DNA of 64,000 bases from Celeribacter baekdonensis (lineage in GTDB: Bacteria > Pseudomonadota > Alphaproteobacteria > Rhodobacterales > Rhodobacteraceae): positions 40,290-104,289 of the forward strand of contig NZ_FNBL01000016.1 in NCBI RefSeq assembly GCF_900102315.1, written 5' to 3'. The notes under the pieces are model-generated. The model was not told the origin of the DNA and did no database searches. It saw only the letters and a program-made list of their open reading frames with translations. Both the position numbers and the translations under genes were made by a program. Positions 58,127 to 64,000 of the stretch are shown here, piece by piece. Within the stretch, counting starts at the first letter, position 1, and the number at the start of each line of letters is the position of its first letter.

Positions 58127-58915
58127 ATGCCAGTAACCCTAACCCCAATACGGCAGAAAGATTGTTGGTCGGGCTCCACTTGGACGATTGAGGACGAGGA
58201 CCAGCTTGCTGAGCTCCTGGCCCGCGTCGCAATAGGTCAGTCGCGAACAGTGGAGCGCATATTGCGCGCCACAGGCGATTTGCCCGCGCGCTATCCCAAA
58301 GGCGGTTTCGAAGGTGCGCGAAAGCTTTTGACCGTCGGCACTGGCGACAAGACCTACCATCGGGATGGTTGGTTTTTTCAGGTCATTGCGTGGATCGCCG
58401 CTCACCGTTTCGACGATGAGGCTCTCATACGGGCTCCACAGATGATTAAAGCGGACAAAGGGTTGGATGGCCTCATTATTGAGTTCGACAGCGACGGCAT
58501 TGCCCATGTTGTCATCTGCGAAGAGAAGGCGACCAAGAACCCTCGGAACCAAGTTAAATCAAAGGTCTGGCCGGAGTTTGAGCAGTTTGAAACAGGCGGA
58601 CGAGACAACGAACTCATTGCGTCGGTAACTTCGCTACTTGAGGTATCCAGAGACCCAGACCCCGACGGGACTGTTGCCGATATTCTATGGAATGAAAAAC
58701 GGGCATACCGCGTGGCGGTGACCGTTGGTGGCAAATATGCATCGGCAAAGGGACGCAAGGGCTTGTTCAAAGGGTATGAGAAGTCTGTACTGGGTGACGT
58801 AGCACGCCGGCGCGCCGAAACCTTAGTTTTGGAAGACGTTCGCGACTGGATAGATTGTGTAGCGGAGAAAGCGCTCGTCAAGATCGACAGTGCGGAGGCG
58901 GCAGCCAATGTATGA
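58127..58915 (+). CDS. PD-(D/E)xK-like protein (Hachiman HamA-like partner of the helicase)
   Basis: This 262-aa protein has a central nuclease-like core. Asp114 is in KGLDGLIIEFD. The following strand ends with Glu132-x-Lys134 in HVVICEEKATKNPRN, the D...ExK pattern of PD-(D/E)xK nucleases. Helices flank the core, including WFFQVIAWIAAHRFDDEALI and FKGYEKSVLGDVARRRAETL. It ends 8 nt inside the helicase gene. HamA proteins (DUF1837) of Hachiman systems have this size, this core and a downstream SF2 helicase; the family identity here is by layout and motif, not by search. No strong ribosome site precedes the ATG at 58127, so the start may differ. Confidence 0.65.
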   Translation: MPVTLTPIRQKDCWSGSTWTIEDEDQLAELLARVAIGQSRTVERILRATGDLPARYPKGGFEGARKLLTVGTGDKTYHRDGWFFQVIAWIAAHRFDDEALIRAPQMIKADKGLDGLIIEFDSDGIAHVVICEEKATKNPRNQVKSKVWPEFEQFETGGRDNELIASVTSLLEVSRDPDPDGTVADILWNEKRAYRVAVTVGGKYASAKGRKGLFKGYEKSVLGDVARRRAETLVLEDVRDWIDCVAEKALVKIDSAEAAANV

Positions 58916-61900
58916 TCCCGCAACGTCCGAACTCATCAGGTCCACCCCAGACTTGCCCGACCTGGACCGCGAAGGTTTGCCTGACCGACTTGCACGTGCT
59001 TTCGCCGAGATCGTATCGGCAAGGGTACTGCTTCGCGAGAGTGAAAATGGGGAAGAGCTTCTCGAGGACACAATTCGATTTGCACGCCGGTTGGCGCAGA
59101 CCAATGAAGCATTGGTAGCCATTAATCCCGATAGAGAAAACCGGGCAGCGGCAGGCTTTGTTGCCGCAACGGCTTATCAGTTGGTTCATCAAGCGATCGC
59201 TCTACGGGACTCGGACCAGCCAGTTTCATTTGTATCGCCGAATGCGATCAGTCCGGATGTTTCGGCAATGCTTCTGTTCTTGGTAGCCGGGGCATCGGCG
59301 GATGCTGCTGAGGTGGCAGACTCTATCCGCATCCCGAGCGGCGATTGGCTGCAGTCGGAACTGATTCTTCACTTGATCATGCTCGCAAAAGGACAAGTTG
59401 GTCGTATTCGGAATCGAAAGCGACCGCCCCAAGACCGACTCGTCTCGGGTACCGGTGGCGAGCGAGCCAATGCAGCGCTCTACTATCGACTCTTGCGAGG
59501 TGTGCGAGCCTTGGCCTTCGTGCTGCAAGGGCGTCGAGTGAGCGGGATGGTCGATCCAATTGCAGTCTTCTCTGAAGTAAAGTCGCTCGCCGCCGGCGCA
59601 TCAGATCTGGAGGATACATTCCCCGAAGGGGCAATCGCTGTCTTTCCCGGACCGTTCCATTTGGCCAGTCTCTTGATCGCTGCAGGCTCTGCCCTGATGG
59701 AAAGCGCCGTCGTCAACCTACCGCCTCCGGATGGCGTACCTGAGGATCGTTGGACCGAGGCCATGAAAACGGTTGCCGAGACGCGCCCGTATCTGTGGCG
59801 TAATCACAAGGACGCCGTCGCCCAAGGGTACCTCAAGATTGGCACATCTGCTGCGATAGGGTTCCCCACTGGGGCCGGGAAGTCGACGACCGCACAACTC
59901 AAAATTCATGCAACTTTGTTATCCGGGCGCAAGGCGGTATTCCTAGCTCCTACGCACGCTCTCGTTGATCAGACAGCACGGGACCTGCGCGGTGCATTTC
60001 CGCGGGCAACCGTTCGCGGTGAACGTATGGACGAATTCGGGTTTTCTGGGGATAGCGACGAGTTGCCGGACGTCATGGTGATGACTCCAGAAGCCTGTCT
60101 CCTTACCAGTCATATGGAACCAGAGCGGTTTGATGACGTCGGTCTTTTGATCTTCGATGAATGTCATCTGATGCATCCGAGCACTGACGGAGACCGGAGA
60201 GCAATCGACGCGATGCTATGCATCTTGGGGTTTACCCGCGTTGTACCGGACGCCGATATCGTCCTGATGTCGGCTATGATGAAGAACACATATGAACTGA
60301 GCGGTTGGCTGGCGGAGCTGACAGGTAGAAACTCACTTGCTCTCGACAATGCATGGAAACCAACCCGGCAACTAAGGGGATGCGTCGTTTACGATGAAAA
60401 GAGACTTGCTGACCTGCGAAAACTCTTGCGGAATGCTCGCGCAAAAAGCTCCACTGCGGGGGTTCCTGCTGCGGTAAAGCGCAAGCTGACGGCAAAACCA
60501 AACGCGTTCTTCAGCGTGAAGCAGACATGGGCGTCACAGGTTCGCCGCGACTATGCTCTTGTACCACTCTTGAACGAAGCACTTCAGCTTTCGACAAACA
60601 AGTTCTGGAAAGTGACGCCTAACTCCGGTGTCGTTGCATCTTCAGTCGCTGCTGCAGCCGCTGGAGCAGGGCTACGAACTCTCGTCTTTTCTCAATCCAT
60701 ACCGAATGCCTTTTCTATATCAGAAAAGGCTGGGGCAGCACTTGATGAGTGTAGTGTCGAACTGACTGAAACTGAGCAGCGTCTGTATGAGATTTCCGTC
60801 GATGAAATGGGTGGTGCTGATCAGCTGTACTTGACTCTAGTGGATGGAAAATTGGCATCCCAGGCTGCGACCCACCATGGACAATTGCTTCCTGAGGAGC
60901 GCCAATTGGTGGAGGCACTGTACAAGCGCCAGGGTACGTTGGCGGTGCTCGCAGCAACCCCGACGCTCGGCCAGGGTATGAACTTGCCTGCGGACCTGGT
61001 CATCATTGCGGAGGACAGCCAGTTCGACGCATCTTCCGGTCGGAAGGACCTTTTGAATCCAGAGGACCTGCTGAACGCAGCCGGCCGTGCCGGGCGGGCC
61101 GGTGAAAGCGCAACCGGTATCGTTCTAGTCATTCCAGGCCAGGTCGTTGGCCTGGACGATGCAGAGAACAGGATCGGTTCAAGATGGAGTAGGCTGCGAG
61201 ACATATTTGGGCAAACCGATCAGTGTTTGGTATTGGACGATCCATTCACGGCCCTGATGGACCGCATCCACGACAGCGCAACAGACATCGGTGACCTGGA
61301 GCGCTACGTCGTCGCGCGCTTGGCTGAAACTGATCAAGGCGACGATGGAAAAGTGGACATACGACTTGGCCTCGCTAGGAGCTTCGCGGCTTATCGTAAA
61401 CGTCAAGATGCGGATGAAGACTGGGTTGAGAGCAGAACCTCCGCAGCCCTTTCACTGCTGAAGAGTGATGACGGAGACTTGCCCGTCGAGCAGCTGTCTT
61501 TGCGCAACACTGCATCCATGTTGGGGTTGCCGGAGGATATCCTGGACGACATGTCAAAGGCGCTCGACATGCACGGTTTTCGAAACTTCGAAACAGTCGA
61601 CAGCCTGTGCGATTGGGTCTTTGAGTGGCTGATGGTTAGACCGCAATACCTCGTTCGCTTGGTTAAGTTGGAAAACCTAGAGTATCTCTTCGGAACGGAA
61701 ATCAAGAAGCTCAAAGATGATCGTTCCCGTGCATCCTTTTCTCTTCCGAAGCTTCGCGCAGCCTTGCAGGACTGGATGAACGGCGCACCTCTCATGCAAA
61801 TTCAGAAGCGGCTTTCAGACAAAACACGCGACAAAAAACGTTCTACCAGTGCCCGAAAATTCGTGATTAGGCTTGTTCCTGATCTCGCCCATCTTATGGG

Positions 61901-62207
61901 GGCGCCGCTTCAAATCCTTCAGGGTCATGTCAACGTGCATTCCGAGGAAAAGACGGAACCGTGTACAGCGATGGCGTTCGCCAATCGTTGCGTGAGGCGG
62001 GGATTTTCAAATGCTGAGATGGCCTCGTTTGGATCATTTATGTGGTCAGCCAAATGGTCGCGGCGTGAAGTCCATCGACAATTCGCAGATATCGTACCCT
62101 ATCTCAAACCGGCTGCGGTCGGTGAATCTCAAGAGGCATTGGAAGCACGCGTGGAGTCCGCTTCTGAAAGCGAACTAAATAATCGAGATCTGGACGACCT
62201 CATCTAA
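58908..62207 (+). CDS. Large SF2 helicase (HamB-like)
   Basis: This protein is about 1099 aa. Walker A is IGFPTGAGKSTTAQ (about residues 318-330), and motif II LLIFDECHLMHP is near 417. LMSAMM (motif III) follows, then motif V-like TLGQGMNLPADLVIIAEDSQ near 688 and motif VI NAAGRAGRAGESATG near 727. This is a Ski2/DEAD-like superfamily-2 helicase. An N-terminal 300-residue region and a C-terminal 350-residue region have no motif I recognise. GGAGG precedes the ATG at 58908. The gene overlaps the nuclease-like gene, which fits a HamAB-type two-gene defence system sensing DNA damage. It ends convergently with scpB. Confidence 0.88.
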   Translation: MYDPATSELIRSTPDLPDLDREGLPDRLARAFAEIVSARVLLRESENGEELLEDTIRFARRLAQTNEALVAINPDRENRAAAGFVAATAYQLVHQAIALRDSDQPVSFVSPNAISPDVSAMLLFLVAGASADAAEVADSIRIPSGDWLQSELILHLIMLAKGQVGRIRNRKRPPQDRLVSGTGGERANAALYYRLLRGVRALAFVLQGRRVSGMVDPIAVFSEVKSLAAGASDLEDTFPEGAIAVFPGPFHLASLLIAAGSALMESAVVNLPPPDGVPEDRWTEAMKTVAETRPYLWRNHKDAVAQGYLKIGTSAAIGFPTGAGKSTTAQLKIHATLLSGRKAVFLAPTHALVDQTARDLRGAFPRATVRGERMDEFGFSGDSDELPDVMVMTPEACLLTSHMEPERFDDVGLLIFDECHLMHPSTDGDRRAIDAMLCILGFTRVVPDADIVLMSAMMKNTYELSGWLAELTGRNSLALDNAWKPTRQLRGCVVYDEKRLADLRKLLRNARAKSSTAGVPAAVKRKLTAKPNAFFSVKQTWASQVRRDYALVPLLNEALQLSTNKFWKVTPNSGVVASSVAAAAAGAGLRTLVFSQSIPNAFSISEKAGAALDECSVELTETEQRLYEISVDEMGGADQLYLTLVDGKLASQAATHHGQLLPEERQLVEALYKRQGTLAVLAATPTLGQGMNLPADLVIIAEDSQFDASSGRKDLLNPEDLLNAAGRAGRAGESATGIVLVIPGQVVGLDDAENRIGSRWSRLRDIFGQTDQCLVLDDPFTALMDRIHDSATDIGDLERYVVARLAETDQGDDGKVDIRLGLARSFAAYRKRQDADEDWVESRTSAALSLLKSDDGDLPVEQLSLRNTASMLGLPEDILDDMSKALDMHGFRNFETVDSLCDWVFEWLMVRPQYLVRLVKLENLEYLFGTEIKKLKDDRSRASFSLPKLRAALQDWMNGAPLMQIQKRLSDKTRDKKRSTSARKFVIRLVPDLAHLMGAPLQILQGHVNVHSEEKTEPCTAMAFANRCVRRGFSNAEMASFGSFMWSAKWSRREVHRQFADIVPYLKPAAVGESQEALEARVESASESELNNRDLDDLI

Positions 62208-62818
62208 CCAGCAAGATTGGACGGCTCGACAACTTCCAGCTCCGGCAGATCCCGCAGGCTCTGCAGATCGAAGGTCACCAGGAAGGTCTCCGTGGTTACG
62301 AAGGTATGCGGCGCGCCCGGCCGCGGCGAGCGCGGTCCGCTGGCGATCAGGTCCTTGTAGCGCAGCCGGGCCAACAGGTCGCGGCTGACCTCCTTGCCGA
62401 AGATGTCGGCCAGGCCCGCCCGGTCGATCGGCTGATGATAGGCGATGGCGCAAAGTACACCCATCTCCATCTCGGTGAAGGTCAACGACTGCTCGCCAAG
62501 ATCGGCCGCCGCCTTGATCGCGTCCGCGAACTGCGTCCTCGTTCGGAACATCCAACCGCCGGCCACCTGCGCGAGTTCGTAGGGACGACCGGTCAGCTCG
62601 GCCTGGATGTCGTCGATCACCATCTCGACCGAGGCTCCCTGCCCCACCACGCGGGCCAGCTCGTCGCGGCCGACCGGCGACGCACTGGCGAAGAGCACCG
62701 CCTCGACCCGACCCATCCATTCGCGCCAGCGGAGCTCCTGCGGGAGGTCGTCGAGCTCCCGGTCAAAGACAGCGCCGCCCTCCTCCGCCGGTTTCCGTTT
62801 CCTGGTCGTGGTCGTCAT
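62204..62818 (-). CDS. scpB: ScpB-like protein
   Basis: This 204-aa protein has two winged helices in the ScpB pattern, starting with EWMGRVEAVLFASASPVGRD and with IDDIQAELTGRPYELAQVAG, then ALGEQSLTFTEMEMGVLCAI-type helix and GPRSPRPGAPHTFVTTETFL, the second wing. ScpB normally pairs with ScpA and SMC in chromosome condensation, but no scpA or smc is seen here, so it is a stand-alone plasmid-borne variant. The ATG at 62818 overlaps the DUF1403 stop as ATGA. Confidence 0.88.
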   Translation of the reverse strand: MTTTTRKRKPAEEGGAVFDRELDDLPQELRWREWMGRVEAVLFASASPVGRDELARVVGQGASVEMVIDDIQAELTGRPYELAQVAGGWMFRTRTQFADAIKAAADLGEQSLTFTEMEMGVLCAIAYHQPIDRAGLADIFGKEVSRDLLARLRYKDLIASGPRSPRPGAPHTFVTTETFLVTFDLQSLRDLPELEVVEPSNLAG

Positions 62819-63759
62819 GATGCGATCCCGTAGAGCCGGAAGGTCGGTCGTCCAGTCAGTTCCCGCGCAACTCCGAGCTCGACCAGCCGGTCGCAAAACC
62901 GCCGCGCGGCGCGGTCAGTCATGGGGATCGAGGTGCCGCGAATGCAAGGAGACAGCATCGACGCAGGCGCCACGGCATCCTCGGTCAGGAACAGCGCGAC
63001 CGCCGCGTCCGACCCTTTGGCCCGTAGCTTCGGCGCAACGGCGCGAAGGGTCTCGGCGCGTCGGGCCAGATCCCGCGCCACCCGGATCGACTCTTCGATA
63101 GCCTCGAGGACCCGCACCTCGACTGCCAGATCGGCCCCCTGCCCTTCTGCAGTCAGGTCGCGCAGAACGGCCTTTGTCAAACGCTGCGCAGTCACGGGCA
63201 GCACCTGCTTCCAGTTCAGCGCCCGCGCAAGGACGACGTCCGAGAACAGGCAGGCGGTGCGCTCTGCCCGGTCGTCGGCCTCGAGCACGGCGCCCAGGGC
63301 TGCGACGCAACCCGACAACGGACCATGGGTCCGTGCGCGTTCCAATCCCACGTCAAGCCAGACACCCACCTCGCCCGCATACTCCGCTCCAACCAAGTCA
63401 GCGATCTCACCCGGGCGCGCCCGCAAACTCTCGCGCCAGAACACCAGAAGATCGCCGTCGGGCCCCCGCGCCTCGCCGGGTAGCGTCAGATGGTAGGCGT
63501 CGCGGATATCGGCCTCCCGCGCCAGGCGACCTTCCAGTTTCGAGGTGGCGGTTGCGGCTCTCAGCGCCAGTCGATTGGCGAGCAGCTTCACCGGCACGCC
63601 ATACCGCGGATCGGAAACCAGCTGATCGAGCACCGTCAGCGCGGCTCCCGACCGAAAGGCCACAGTTTCAAGGGTTTCGACACGACCGGAGGTGACCCAG
63701 CCGGGTAGCTGCGGTAGGGTGCTCAGGTCGTCAGAGATGGTGGCGGGCTGATATGTCAT
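62815..63759 (-). CDS. DUF1403-family protein
   Basis: This 314-aa soluble helical protein starts MTYQPATISDDLSTLPQLPG. It contains AFRSGAALTVLDQLVSDPRY, ALRAATATSKLEGRLAREAD and LPGEARGPDGDLLVFWRESL, the usual DUF1403 core, and ends with a winged-helix-like DRAARRFCDRLVELGVAREL. DUF1403 genes are commonly next to scpB-like genes on alphaproteobacterial plasmids. The function is unknown, and a role in plasmid organisation or gene regulation is inferred. Translationally coupled to scpB. Confidence 0.88.
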   Translation of the reverse strand: MTYQPATISDDLSTLPQLPGWVTSGRVETLETVAFRSGAALTVLDQLVSDPRYGVPVKLLANRLALRAATATSKLEGRLAREADIRDAYHLTLPGEARGPDGDLLVFWRESLRARPGEIADLVGAEYAGEVGVWLDVGLERARTHGPLSGCVAALGAVLEADDRAERTACLFSDVVLARALNWKQVLPVTAQRLTKAVLRDLTAEGQGADLAVEVRVLEAIEESIRVARDLARRAETLRAVAPKLRAKGSDAAVALFLTEDAVAPASMLSPCIRGTSIPMTDRAARRFCDRLVELGVARELTGRPTFRLYGIAS

Positions 63760-63923
63760 GCTACTACACTAGTCTCGCGCGGCGCTTTCGTCCACAATAT
63801 GATGTGCAAACCGCCCCACCTTATATCTCGTCTATATGTCCAATAAGTTTGCATTATCGGACACACGGAAATACGCTACGATACAGTCTCAATATGAACG
63901 GGTTCTTTGTCGGATGGCCGGAA

Positions 63924-63997
63924 TTCATGAGATTCAAGCACTTCCCTGAAAAGCGAGTCGGGGTTCATGAGATTCTGTACCGGTATTTATGAGACTG
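63924..63997. repeat. Direct repeats of TTCATGAGATTC at the window edge
   Basis: TTCATGAGATTC occurs exactly at 63924-63935 and 63964-63975 (40 bp apart), and a degenerate copy TTTATGAGACT at 63987-63997. They lie in the promoter-like region upstream of the DUF1403 gene and continue towards whatever gene begins beyond the window. They could be recombinase or regulator binding sites. Confidence 0.55.
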
Positions 63998-64000
63998 GAT

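Overview
The window looks like a large accessory replicon, or an integrated conjugative element, from an alphaproteobacterium, most likely Rhodobacteraceae (Roseobacter group). This rests on high-GC codon use, tandem TRAP and ribose-type ABC uptake systems, a VirB-type secretion system, and the plasmid-typical DUF736 and DUF1403-ScpB genes. No rRNA or tRNA gene and no replication initiator were recognised, so plasmid versus integrated element cannot be settled here.

Region 1 (1-25400) is catabolic. Almost every gene is on the minus strand. The left part holds a Rieske ring-hydroxylating oxygenase (cut by the window edge), a small ABM-like membrane protein, a TAXI-type TRAP transporter, a MarR regulator, a thiamine-diphosphate enzyme and an aldehyde dehydrogenase. 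A palindromic element close to CTTAGATATCTAAG recurs before four of these transcription units and is the likely MarR operator. To the right is a run of about 13.6 kb of closely spaced or overlapping genes (22996 down to 9405). It encodes a ribose-type ABC importer, a permease fused to a strictosidine-synthase-like beta-propeller, a second such propeller protein, a 3-hydroxyacyl-CoA dehydrogenase-like enzyme, a zinc alcohol dehydrogenase, a DctPQM TRAP transporter and an aldehyde dehydrogenase. A divergent LysR gene probably controls it. A tandem universal stress protein closes the region.

Region 2 (25942-38147) is a VirB-type type IV secretion operon: VirB2, B3, B4, a lipoprotein, B5, B6, B8, B9, B10 and B11, with two lytic transglycosylases and three unassigned companions. 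Its coupling protein, relaxase and MobC-like accessory protein lie at 49467-53930 on the minus strand. A strong oriT/nic candidate (TATCCTGCC within an inverted repeat) sits just upstream, at about 53963-53980.

Region 3 (38287-49356) is a defence island placed between the VirB operon and the coupling-protein/relaxase block. It has a three-gene TIR / zinc-ribbon / unknown operon, an 82-aa repeat protein, an SbcD-SbcC-zinc-ribbon operon, a divergent WYL regulator sharing a perfect palindrome with sbcD, and a SIR2-HerA pair extended by a KTSC-domain gene.

Region 4 (54341-64000) carries plasmid-backbone genes (DUF736, ScpB, DUF1403) around a second defence segment. That segment has a Fic protein with an AbiEi-like N-terminus, preceded by four 24-bp tandem repeats, and a Hachiman-like pair: a small PD-(D/E)xK-like protein with a large SF2 helicase. 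The strongest candidates for undescribed biology are the TIR operon, the Fic gene with its repeat array, and the KTSC and zinc-ribbon third genes attached to SIR2-HerA and SbcDC. All assignments come from reading the sequence. No database search was run.
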